Shown here: positions 53,096 through 64,000 of the stretch, piece after piece | Numbering within the stretch: position 1 is the stretch's first letter | Layout: every line of letters begins with the position of its first letter | Assembly (NCBI GenBank): GCA_030220185.1 | Contig: JASPKZ010004567.1 | Location: 186,001 to 250,000 of the forward strand | Length of the DNA stretch: 64,000 nt | Reading direction: 5' to 3' | Origin: Diploptera punctata | Taxonomy: Eukaryota; Arthropoda; Insecta; Blattodea; Blaberidae | Made by a program: the position numbers and the translations under genes | The notes under the pieces: generated by a model | Seen by the model: the letters and a program-made list of their open reading frames with translations, nothing else | Told to the model about the DNA's origin: nothing | The model's database searches: none

Positions 53096-56000
53096 GACCT
53101 TGAGCTGGGCAAGTGGTGACATGGCCGCCTGGCATGGGTGACAACGCAATGGCAAGTGTTACGTGCTGGGATACGCCGGTTCCCATAGTCACAGTCTGCA
53201 TGTGTGGAGACACCTTCACAACGGTGCGTAGAGTAGTCCTCCCGCAACAACTATAATATACGTAACTTTAAATTTATACTGCGCACCAAATATGATTGCG
53301 TATGAAATACAGCAAATGGTAATGAGACGCAGTGTTATCAAACTAAGCGGATGTATTCCGGAGAAAGTAGCAACCTGTTTAAAAAACATGATTTTTGCTG
53401 CTGGGTACTCGTAATACGAAAGTCTGGAGAGATAAATGTTGAGCCTTAAAAGTCATAGCTCCCGATCTTTGATCAACACCGACAATGGATTTGTATAGTC
53501 ATGTCCAGGAAACGAAACTCTTTTCTATTAAGTCTTCTGTTAAGTCATGGTAAACTAATGTTTACCCTGCTTGTCTCTGGTTCCATAGTTCCCGAGTTCA
53601 AATTCGATTATAAGGTTTTTCATGACTAGAAAATAGTGTTGCTCTTATGGGAACGCTGTTGCCACTTGACGGCGCAGACTGAGTGACAGAGATGGAAATA
53701 TATCTCCCTTTTTCTCCTCCTACCATAAGTACAGCAGCAACACATTTTTGTGGCACAATTATCTTCACTACTACTACTACTACTACTACTACAACTAAAT
53801 TAAATCTAATTCGTGATCATTCTAATGTGGTTACTAAAGAACAATTAACATTTGGAATTTTATATATAGTGATTACAGAAATGCCAATAGCTTCAGAACA
53901 TTATAAATTAATTGCGGCCCTATGTGTCGAAACAAGTTTAGTTTCAAACTCTAGTCGCTGTTCCAATAATTGAGTTCAACTCCCTAACTTTATTAAATAA
54001 TTGTGTGGTAATTATAAGTTCCATAATGGTATATTTTCATAAATCGGGCATCCATTTTTTTTAAAATTATGAGTGAAACTATTTAACTTAATTGTTTTCT
54101 TCAAATGCATTAACTAATAAATGAATCTCACATAAAAGGACACGTTACTGGAAAGAATTGCTCCATAAGCGCAATTCTATTTCTTTTGACGTGAAACCCC
54201 TATCAGTTGGATTTTCAAAGCGTAAAAGTCTTATGCCTTCCTTTTGAAGATAAGTAAGGCAATGGATCCCTCTTACCAATATTTGTGGGCCCTCTCACTC
54301 CCAGATTTAAACTGCGACGCTAGTGACCTACAGTGTTAATGAGCGTCGTTGAATACAATTTTACTGCCACTAATTGTATGATTTTCATATTTGTATTTTA
54401 ATTATATATCCCTAGCGGAATTAGCATATAACGAATATCACTTTATAATAAACAATAAGCATCTGTCATTGTAGTGAACCTTGTAGTGAGGAGAAAATGT
54501 ATCTTCAGAAATACCCGCCTCTAAATGCCATTGAATGTGGCGCGTACTTTAGTTATAGCCAAGTGCTAATAGGACATTGTAAAACTAAAGACGTTGTGAA
54601 TACACAAATATGTTTATATTAAACTTAAGGTAGACAGTCGTAAGATAAAAATAAAACATGCTAAACTTACTCTGTGTTTATGCTGGAAAATTTATTTTTC
54701 ACGGCGAAAAAAACACATGAGTGAAAATTTGAGGTTTTTTTTATCATAGTTATTAATCTACAAGTTGATCTGCACCTTATGTTCTAGGAACGTAAGTGAA
54801 TATGATTTTATATTAATTTAAGTGCTTTGACCATTAAGTATAGATCATTTTGTGCATTAATATGATATAAAAAACCAACTATCACCTTTTTAGTTATATG
54901 CTTTTTTGCCGTTCAAAGATATAAGTATGGGAATCATTTGTTAAAAAGGTGGAGAATTATTATTGCTTTTGGCTCAACGTTAGGTTTGAAATATTGTAGG
55001 AAACTGTAACTGCCAAATTTATCCTTCTAATTCATAACTGTAATGTAAGCTATTACAACATATAGGATATATATAGCAAGGATGTGTGGTAGGTATAGGT
55101 ATGATGTGATATTTCGTTTATAAACCCACGTCCAGAAACATTTTGTTCACGAAATGTGAAAGCAAAATGTTAAAAATATTAAAATGAGTACCTGATATAT
55201 CATTCGTCCTCAACTAAAATAAATTTCTGTTTGAAAAACTTCGTCAAGTAGTTAAAACTGTGAAGGCCTTTCAGAATCATGTTTCATCTTCTGCAGCTGA
55301 AAATAATTTAGATAGTTGCACGCCCTTCCTCCTTGTAAAATATACGATTGATTTGCACATTCTAATTTACTGACGGTTCCTTGAAAGTCTTTTCTCATTT
55401 GGAAAACTGGCACGTGTTGGCACCCCCGGATATGACATAAAATTTATATTTGATGTTATTCTCCCGCCAAATTGAACCCACACGTTTGTGTCCCCTTCAG
55501 CAAATCAATTTTATTTTGAGTGAAGTTTCAATCTCAAAATAATTGGAATTATTTTTTTATTACATAGTGCTTATGGTTATGTAAGTTATATGTTACATCA
55601 CTTGGCATATAGTGTGTCCCAAAAGTCATTGTACAATTTCGAAGGATTATAGTTTCTGAATGAATAGGTGTACAAATATAATTTTGATGTCAGCTGAAAT
55701 TAAAACCCTTGCAATTTTTCGTCTTTTAGTTTGGAACTCTGAAGGAAACAAATTTGGTAACAATCAAACAAACACAATAATGTACATTGTTATCAATATA
55801 AATTAAAGTTCAGTACTTTTTGGTTGGTAAAATTTAATTCTCTGATACCTATACGCATATTAGCGAAACGAGCAGCAATATTCGTTGTTGGAATATGCAG
55901 TTTAAAAAGACTGGAAGCCTGTTTAAGAAAAAAGTTTATTAAAATCACATTTAATGATAAAACGGTGGAAGAATAAAATGAAGGCACAAGAAGAGTAGAG

Positions 56001-56404
56001 CCTATTTGTTCAGTATCGAAAAAATGCGTCTGGATATGCATCACAGATTCAAATTTTGCCACCAAGAAAACACTTTGCACTTTTTGAATATCGATATTTG
56101 CAACAATCAAAATTACTGCATTTGATAAATTGCTACTGTATTTTGTTTACTCAGCATTGTCTTGTTTAAGTTTCCCATCTGCCCTAGCATACTGACAAAA
56201 AAAAAACAAAGGAATTGAATAACAGAATGTTTTAGTATCTTTTTAATATTTTAAAAATAATATTATACATTATTTTCAACGAAAATTATTTCTTTAGAAG
56301 ATCATGAAGGCCTATGCCGAGGCTCTTTGTTTCTTACCTGTCTCCACGATAACGAGGTAGATATAGTTCAGTTCTAGATTCTGTAGCCGAATTTGAGGGG
56401 TCTA
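53096..56404. other. Mostly AT-rich DNA, one GC-richer patch
   Basis: No gene recognised. 53096-53255 is GC-richer; its plus strand is open for roughly 50 codons and its minus strand for longer, but neither shows a domain. (CTA)n at 53767-53793. 53683-53973 is open but only part of it is non-repetitive. Confidence 0.45.
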
Positions 56405-56530
56405 TGTGGAAAGCAACGGGAAGCTACCACACCTACAATTCCCTAGTAAAGCTGCAAGCATAGCATGAAAATTCTATGATTGCAGTGAAGCACCTGCCTT
56501 CGGGCAGAATTACTATGGATGGATGGATGG
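56405..56530 (+). mobile_element. SINE S2, 3' fragment
   Basis: Only the S2a tail: TGTGGAAAGCAACGGGAAGC to GCAGAATTACTATGGATGGA, then further TGGA repeats. It starts abruptly, so it may be a 5'-truncated insertion. Confidence 0.85.
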
Positions 56531-56723
56531 ATGTTGTATGATGCGGTAAGAGGGAAGGGCGAGTTGTAAGTACTGCCAGCAACTACACTCAGTTTTGAAA
56601 ACGCAATGGTTACTACACGTTGAATTTTTTATCTACTAGTTCTGTGTTAATAAATTCTTATGTTTTCTCATATATTTTGAGTGTACTTTATAGAATAGTG
56701 TTTTTTATAACAATTTATTATTA

Positions 56724-56768
<45 letters not shown>

Positions 56769-57734
56769 ACAAGAAAATATATTTTCCTGGCTACTACTTC
56801 CCTCCCCCACTCGGCAATATTCCCTCCTGCCAAGCGCCTTAGGATTCACCAAGACGGCTACAGTTACCGAATTGGACTATAGGCTACCCCTATCCTCAGG
56901 AGATTTTTATCCATGGAAAAGTTTCCGATGAGTGCAAACCAAAGAAAATCTGGACAGGAATAAATGAAGAATTAGACATTATCCTCTCTGTTGGGAACCG
57001 AAACCGCGTCATCCAACTTACAGCCTTGCTGTCAGAGGCACGATATCCCATATTTGTTAGTAGTGTATATCTTTAATTTTAAAATTAATAGTGTACGCGC
57101 AGTGGGCCAAAAACTTTTATCAGTCACATTGATTATAATCAATTAATGAAAATGTCAGAATTTTATTTATTTTAACTAGAAGTGCAGCATCATTAAGACA
57201 ATATTAACAAAGCCTGGGGTAATTATGTTACAATGTGCGTAATTCTCAGGTATCTTATACAAATACGTAAAATAATTGAATCAAATAAAATTATTATTTA
57301 TTATCATGTTCTAATGGTCAATTCTCATACTTCAACAGTAAAAACGTGCTGTATACCTAACTAACACATAAACTACAAAGCCATATACACTATGCATTAT
57401 CAACGAAACACGAATTAATTATTCAATTAATTAATTATGATATTTAATAATCCTAACACTGTAAAAAGTATACACTAGACAATAGTGGTACACCGAAATC
57501 ATACGAATTACCAACTTATGTTTGGAGATATTTAGGAAGATAGATAGTAAATATTTGAATTTTACAATTTTGGAAAGAAAAACAAGTTATTAAATAATTC
57601 TGGTTTACATGTTAGCCCCATGATCTCAAAATTAATTATGCAATACTTTCAACATGGTAGATGAGGCAGGCAAACGTAGAGATTGATGGATGAATTTTGA
57701 GCCTGAATCAGACCAATAATGACCTAAATCTTTG
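56531..57734. other. No gene recognised
   Basis: AT-rich with (ATT)n at 56718-56766. 56790-56930 is GC-richer; no domain seen. Confidence 0.45.
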
Positions 57735-57742
57735 AATACATG

Positions 57743-57824
<82 letters not shown>
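57735..57824. repeat. (TA)n then (GA)n microsatellite
   Basis: TA repeats to about 57777, then about 46 bp of GA running straight into the head of the next S2 copy. Confidence 0.95.
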
Positions 57825-57826
<2 letters not shown>

Positions 57827-58157
57827 CACCGCTGTGGTCTCGAGCTAGCGTACTGCCTTGTCACGCAGTGGGCCCGGGTTCGATCCCCGGTCGGGGCAGT
57901 TTTTCTGGGTGAGGTTTTTATCGGGGTTTTTCCTCACCTCTAAGACAAATGTCAGGAAAACTTTAAGGCCCAAACGGTCCTCGAAATCATATGGCCATCA
58001 TCATCATCCTTATCATTTTCATCATCATCCTTCGCCGGTGTGGAAAGCAACGGGAAGCTACCACACCTACAATTCCCTAGCAAAGCTGTAAGCATAGCAT
58101 GAAAATGCTATGATTGCAGTGAAATACCTGTCTTCGGGCAGAATTACTATGGATATA
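57825..58157 (+). mobile_element. SINE S2, near full-length copy 4
   Basis: Starts TCCACCGCTGTGGTCTCGAG, B box GGTTCGATCCCCGG, complete body and tail. Ends GCAGAATTACTATGGA followed by a 14-bp (TA)n and the next S2 copy. The apparent protein frame starting in the head recurs in all S2 copies and is a repeat artefact. Confidence 0.94.
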
Positions 58158-58170
58158 TATATATATAGAG

Positions 58171-58519
58171 TCCACCGCTGTGGTCTCGAGGTAGCGTGCT
58201 GCCTTGTCACGCAGCGGGCCCGGGTTCGATCCCCGGTCGGGGCAGTTTTTCTGGGTGAGGTTTTTATCGGGGTTTTTCCTCACCTGTAAGACAAATGTCA
58301 AGAAAACTTTAAGGCCCAAACGGTCCCCGAAATCATATGGCCATCATCTTCATCATCATCCTTATCATTATCATCATCACCATCATCCTTCACCGGTGTG
58401 GAAAGCAACGGGAAGCTACCACACCTACACACTTCCCTAGTAAAGCTGCAAGCATAACATGAAAAATGCTATGATTGCAGTAAAGGACCTGCCTTCGGGC
58501 AGAATTACTATGGATGGAT
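58171..58519 (+). mobile_element. SINE S2, near full-length copy 5, tandem with copy 4
   Basis: Same orientation as copy 4, separated by ATATATATATATAGAG only. Complete A and B boxes, body and tail. Its CAT-repeat is longer and irregular. Confidence 0.94.
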
Positions 58520-58531
58520 ATATATATAATA

Positions 58532-58583
<52 letters not shown>

Positions 58584-58612
58584 AATTTGTGTGTGTGTGT
58601 GTGTGTGTGTTT
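58520..58612. repeat. (TA)n, (GA)n and (GT)n microsatellites
   Basis: Compound array directly after S2 copy 5. Confidence 0.95.
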
Positions 58613-58784
58613 GTATAAATGTAAGCACAACACACATGATACATACAATAGAAACACTTACTACTGGATACACGTGAATATCGTAGAATGGATAGATGAC
58701 CTTCGACGTTAAAGCAACTATATATAGGAATGATTTAATTAAAAATAAAATGAAAACCTTAATAGGAGCATGCAATGGACGTGC

Positions 58785-58823
<39 letters not shown>

Positions 58824-59235
58824 CGTTAACTTCTATTATAATTGGCATTTCTAGTAAAACAATTTGTCTCGGAACCTGTTGCGAATAACTTTGCAGGAAA
58901 ACATTTAAAATTTGCTCTGCTGAAAATAAAATGTGACTTTTTTTTTACTCTTCTTAAATTTAAGCTAAATAAACATACTTAAATTTAGCGTATTTTTATA
59001 TTTGTTGTTTTTGGCTCACTGTATACATGTTGATGGTATTCATGTGAAAGGTTGTGTGTAACGAATAATAATATTGGAAAACGTTATTTTAAAATAAGTC
59101 GGATTTTATATAGTAAATTCATTTTCTTGATTATTACGTACAATAATTTATTTATATTATTTTACATTTTAATACCTATTATTAATATAAATAACAGGCA
59201 CAATAAGTTAATTTTGAAGAGGTGGAGATAAGATA
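58613..59235. other. No gene recognised
   Basis: AT-rich; (TA)n at 58789-58821. Confidence 0.5.
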
Positions 59236-59422
59236 ATGTAGGAAAGCCAGAGGGAAAACGCCCAGTTGGTAGACCAAGAATGAGGTGGGAGAACAACATT
59301 AACTATGATTTGAGGGAAGTAGATTATACAGGGAATGTTTGGAAATCATTAGCTCAGGATAGGGATGTATGGAGAGCTTATGTCCGCGAACCTACGTTCG
59401 ATAGTGCCAGTGAGTAAGTAAG
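59236..59422 (+). mobile_element. LINE-A copy A7, 3' end only
   Basis: GTAGGAAAGCCAGAGGGAAA through GRPRMRWENNINYDLREVDY to GTTCGATAGTGCCAGTGAG with a (GTAA)n tail. Fairly well preserved; a short gap removes the GCGGCCATG region. Confidence 0.9.
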
Positions 59423-60767
<1,345 letters not shown>

Positions 60768-60902
60768 TACAGCAATGGCGACCATGTTCAACTTCTTACA
60801 TTTCGGGGTTGTCAACCTAAATAACTATACTGTAATATTACATATTACAAACCACGTGTGGGAAGTAAAACCACTAACCTCTATGTGTACTTCGTACAAT
60901 AT
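60768..60902 (+). repeat. Dispersed repeat R5, copy 2
   Basis: Counterpart of 44729-44871 in the other orientation. It is open in one frame for 76 codons (60739-60969), but copy 1 is not open in the same way, so coding is unlikely. Confidence 0.7.
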
Positions 60903-61364
60903 ATATACAAAATTATATCCAAAAGGTAGTGTTATTATACATTATACAAAACAAATCACTGCATTTTAAATGAACTGAAATTTATTTGAAACAATATAAA
61001 ACAATAAATACGTACTTGCCGCCATTTTATCACTAATATTGTCACACGCCCTCCTGTAGTTCCAACTAATAAACATTGCCCACACTGTTAACGTTAGTCA
61101 ATTGTTTATAATGAACCCACATATTTCCAACATAGATGCTATTATTTATTATTTTGAAAACACCATCGCGCAAAAAAATAATGTACAACGCACGTTTGTG
61201 AAATGTTTTACAGAATCTCGGAAATAAAATCCTCACTATCGCTCGGTTTTTTAACATTTTCCTCGCTTCTCTATAATCCACTTTCCAACCTCGCATCGTA
61301 TTATGCTATTATAGTGACTCTTCAAAATGTTTCCCTTCTACCTGCTCGTTCTATCACGATTTGG
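60903..61364. other. No gene recognised
   Basis: AT-rich spacer with a 76-codon minus frame (61066-61296) lacking motifs. Confidence 0.4.
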
Positions 61365-61520
61365 CAAATCTTCAGATAAGGGCCTACGGCTTGAAGTCTC
61401 TCCTGGAGGATTTATCGCTTGGATTTTCTATCCTAAAAATCCATGAACCCCGGCCGGGTTTGAACCCGCGATCCTCGGAACTAGAGGCAAGGAATATAAC
61501 CACTAGTTCACCCAGGCGCA
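61365..61520 (-). mobile_element. SINE S3 copy
   Basis: Minus strand: GTGAACTAGTGGTTATATTC (A box), GCGGGTTCAAACCCGGCCGG (B box), GGATTTTTAGGATAG, AATCCTCCAGGAGAGACTTC and ATCTGAAGATTTGCC. Confidence 0.75.
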
Positions 61521-61615
61521 TACATAACATAGTGTGATATAAGTAGTTATTTCAAGGAAAGCCTACCACTTGATTTATTAAAACACAGGGAATGCATTTG
61601 AGAGTAATAACATTA

Positions 61616-62220
61616 TCATAAGTAATGCCACGACTGATTTCCAAATTATCGATAAATTCACGACTCACGAAGTGAGGAATGAATTTATCTAGGGAATTTG
61701 GAAATCAAGAGTGGCATTTGTTAGGACTATTTAACGAATAAAAATTAAGCTGTTTACTCACAAATCATTGTTTAACTATAGTTATTTTAAAATATGTATG
61801 TATTTAATGTAAACGGCGATGTTTGAAAACAAATCAGAAATGTGAGGTTATGTTCATTCACTGCAACTAGATCATATTATTTATTGCCAAATAAGATCGC
61901 AATATTGTAAGAAATAATGAAACACATCAAACTATATATAATAATCAACATTACGGGTTATTCATTTATTTTTTAAGTAAAAAACTCAGTAAAATCAAGG
62001 AATCTGTTCATTATTTGCTATATTCAATGTATTTGTTGGAGAAAAATAATGTTCTGTCCTGTTCAGAACATTAAAAAGGAGGAGCTTTCTTTATCAAGCT
62101 GGAGCTGATAAAGAGAAATCGATAAAGAGCGAGGTGAAACACGACTGTCATTGGTTGTAAAACAAAATTCATTGAAACGTGATTGGTCATTGACTAGCAT
62201 TTGTGGCATGATTTAAATAG
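61616..62220 (+). mobile_element. P repeat, copy P5
   Basis: Complete layout with the full palindrome at 61627-61715, the AAAAAGGAGGAGCTTTC block, both CCAAT boxes and the end ..TTAAATAG. Followed head-to-tail by a truncated copy P6. Confidence 0.82.
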
Positions 62221-62272
62221 TCATAAGTAATGTCATGACTCATGAGTGATTTCGAAACCATCCATAAATTCA
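62221..62272 (+). mobile_element. P repeat, truncated copy P6
   Basis: TCATAAGTAATGTCATGACT ... TGAGTGATTTCGAAACC ... ATAAATTCACGAGTCACTTC: the start of a P copy, cut in the middle of the palindrome and fused to Helitron H4. Confidence 0.7.
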
Positions 62273-63001
62273 CGAGTCACTTCGTGCTGCTACGCCTAAA
62301 TAAATGAAAATTAATGTGCTTGATTATGTTTAGTTGAATAAGTAAGAGGAAAAATAATTATAAATTTATATTTTTTAGATACCCAGTAGTGATTACCCTG
62401 CCTTGCCTAGGAGTTTACTTATCCGATTTTCTTGACATACCAAATGAGCTGAAATACTAAAATTAATATGTTATGTGTTTAGATAAATAAATGATAGGAA
62501 AAATGTATATCGTAATTATTTTTAGATACCCCGTGGTATTTACTCGGCGTTGTCCGGGAATCTACTCATCCCGATCTTCTTGGCATAAATAAGCTGAAAG
62601 ACAAAAATTAATGTAGGCCTACTTCTTATGATTAGTTGAATAAATAAAACGAAAATTAATTATAAATGTATATCGTAATTAATTTTAAGATTCCCCGTGC
62701 TGATTACCCGGTGTTGCTCGGGTATCTACTTATCTCGATCTTCTTGGCATAAATGAGTTAAAAAACAAAATTCGTCATTGTGAGTTATCCGTAAAAGAAT
62801 ACCCATCATGTGCTGCTATGCTTGCACAGGAATCTACGTACTTGTCTCGATCTTCTTGGCATCAATGAAAGACAAAAATGGTTATGGTGAGTTATCCGTA
62901 AGAGATAAACATGCTGTCGCGGACTTTTTTGTAGAGCTTTTTGAGATATTCAATTCTGTGTAATTTTGTGTATTTGTTGTGGTTTAGGCAGCGTAAGTCA
63001 T
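62273..63001 (-). mobile_element. Helitron-like element H4, both ends truncated
   Basis: Begins GTGCTGCTACGCCTAAATAA (minus-strand 3' region; the terminal CTAG block is missing) and runs to GGCAGCGTAAGTCATTTAA. Contains three copies of the internal unit with CCCGG..CCGGG-type hairpins (near 62395, 62545 and 62705). The 5' end block TATGCGCGGCCATA is also missing; the element stops at a TTAA. Confidence 0.7.
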
Positions 63002-64000
63002 TTAACCCTTTGCCCCGTATAGCGTAGTAAAACGTACTGAATGTGCTTTGTCGCTGCCCCGCATAATGTACCAAAGCGTAGTAGATTGTAATAGGGCTGT
63101 ATTTCTACTTGTATTTATTTTCTTGGAAAATTTTATTTTCTTGGAAAATTATATTATTTTTGTCATAGTTTGGTATCTGTGGAATGCATTAAAAGTGGCA
63201 ACAAGGCTTGCTTTGTACATTTTCGTAAATTTCTTAACGGTATTTTCTTTGTGTACCGAACCCTTTTTTGAAAACCTCTATCGGTTCATATGTAACCATT
63301 GTTAACGAAAGCAATAATTCAGGTCTTAGGAAAACTATTTATAGTTTCAATCCACTGTGCAGTGAAGACATTGTGGCCGCGATTGATGAAGAAATTAAAG
63401 CGATGGTATTAAAGCTGAGTAGGTTGGAAGCTTAACGCAAGACTGTTATATAGAGCAAGCGTGTGACTGTGACCAAGATTTCGAAGCGTCAACTGCCGAG
63501 CCTAGAGATAACCAAGGAAAGAATACTATTTTTCTTTTCATAAAATTGGTCCTCAGAATTAAAAAATACTTTTTTATTGTTTACTTATGTTGTACATAGT
63601 TTGGAGGCTGGAACAAACGAAAGATTTTTTCCCCCACTATTCAGGCCTATAGATAGTAATTTCTATGTCCTGTTTTCAGAAGAAAATTACATGCCGCGAA
63701 AATTGAAAGAAAACAAATAAATAAAACTAAAATGGATGGAAACATATCCAAATGAAATTAAAGCTTAAGTTGGAATTTTAATACTTTTGATAGATATGTT
63801 TATTGTCAGAAACATAGTACAATGTATGACGTCAATTAATACATAATTAATGTGGTGTTTTTAACCAGTTAATGCTAGTATATTCATGGTCAGTGTAAAG
63901 AGGGTTCAAAGTCAATACTGATTCATTTATTTTTAATTTTGAAACAAGAAGATACTCTATACCGTCTTCAAGACTATTGAATATATTCACGGATACCATC
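63002..64000 (+). mobile_element. Possible piggyBac-like left end, rest outside window
   Basis: TTAA (63002-63005) followed by CCCTTTGCCCCGTATAGCG, a TTAA-CCCTTTG start seen in piggyBac-like ends. A second GCCCCGCATAATGTACC block follows at 63055. At 63367-63434 an open stretch reads DIVAAIDEEIKAMVLKLSRL, whose style could fit a transposase N-terminal region. No right end is visible before the window stops. The remainder is AT-rich and unassigned. Confidence 0.35.

Noticed and set aside
57858..58440. Recurrent frames with MSRSGPGFDPRSGQFFWVRF at 44420, 57858 and 58204
   Set aside because: They begin in the SINE S2 tRNA-like head and run through the SINE body; they recur because the SINE recurs, with no sign of coding constraint.

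Overview
This window looks like gene-poor, repeat-rich nuclear DNA from an insect or a close arthropod relative. It is AT-rich with no operon-like layout. It is crowded with tRNA-derived SINEs, 5'-truncated non-LTR retrotransposons, Penelope-like elements, Helitron-like elements and cut-and-paste DNA transposon remnants, separated by microsatellites. The family mix would suit a large insect genome such as a cockroach, termite or other polyneopteran, but that placement is inference. I found no intact host gene, rRNA gene, functional tRNA gene or CRISPR array. Every recognisable protein fragment except one short unassigned one (23616-23815, minus) comes from a mobile element, and all of them are broken.

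Repeat families (names are mine). S1: tRNA-derived SINE at 2713-2802 plus 4621-4839 (one copy split by a LINE), 6622-6937, 13604-13868 and 33676-33855. S2: tRNA-derived SINE with five near full-length copies (27218, 28202, 44387, 57825, 58171), several fragments, and a variant S2b with another tail (18310-18630, 34735-34862, 49808-50043). S3: tRNA-derived SINE at 19226-19376, 47155-47245 and 61365-61520. LINE-A: seven copies, two of them internal-deletion derivatives. LINE-B: a 2.1-kb copy at 39812-41912 plus two 3' ends. LINE-J: a 1.8-kb jockey/CR1-group copy at 2803-4620. Further LINE remnants are labelled C, D and E. Helitron-like: H1-H4. P repeats: five near-complete copies and one truncated copy of a 0.6-0.7 kb element with a large subterminal palindrome. 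DNA transposons: a hAT remnant (6134-7220), a TTAA-flanked MITE (38059-38769), a pogo/Tigger-like remnant (51782-52513) and a possible piggyBac-like end at 63002.

Layout. 0-9.4 kb: LINE-D, LINE-J nested in S1, a Penelope repeat, hAT with an S1 inside, LINE-E and LINE-A. 9.4-11 kb: two P copies in direct tandem. 11-24.5 kb: LINE-A copies, Helitron H1, SINEs and the third P copy, next to a short coding-like stretch. 24.5-39.5 kb: Helitrons H2 and H3, SINEs, Penelope sequence with a GIY-YIG endonuclease remnant, and an inverted pair of Penelope repeats. 39.5-45.8 kb: a P copy split by LINE-B, LINE-A, SINEs, and a 252-bp palindromic Penelope-type insertion with 13-bp target duplications. 45.8-64 kb: mostly unassigned AT-rich DNA with SINEs, LINE-C, the pogo-like remnant, a tandem SINE pair, long (CT)n, a dispersed 0.14-kb repeat, P5/P6 and Helitron H4.

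The most distinctive signals are (1) hammerhead-ribozyme-like cores in the Penelope-type repeats, including a minimal element made almost only of two perfectly inverted 80-bp arms, and (2) the P repeat family, whose conserved palindrome, paired CCAAT boxes and head-to-tail tandem copies I could not match to a named superfamily.
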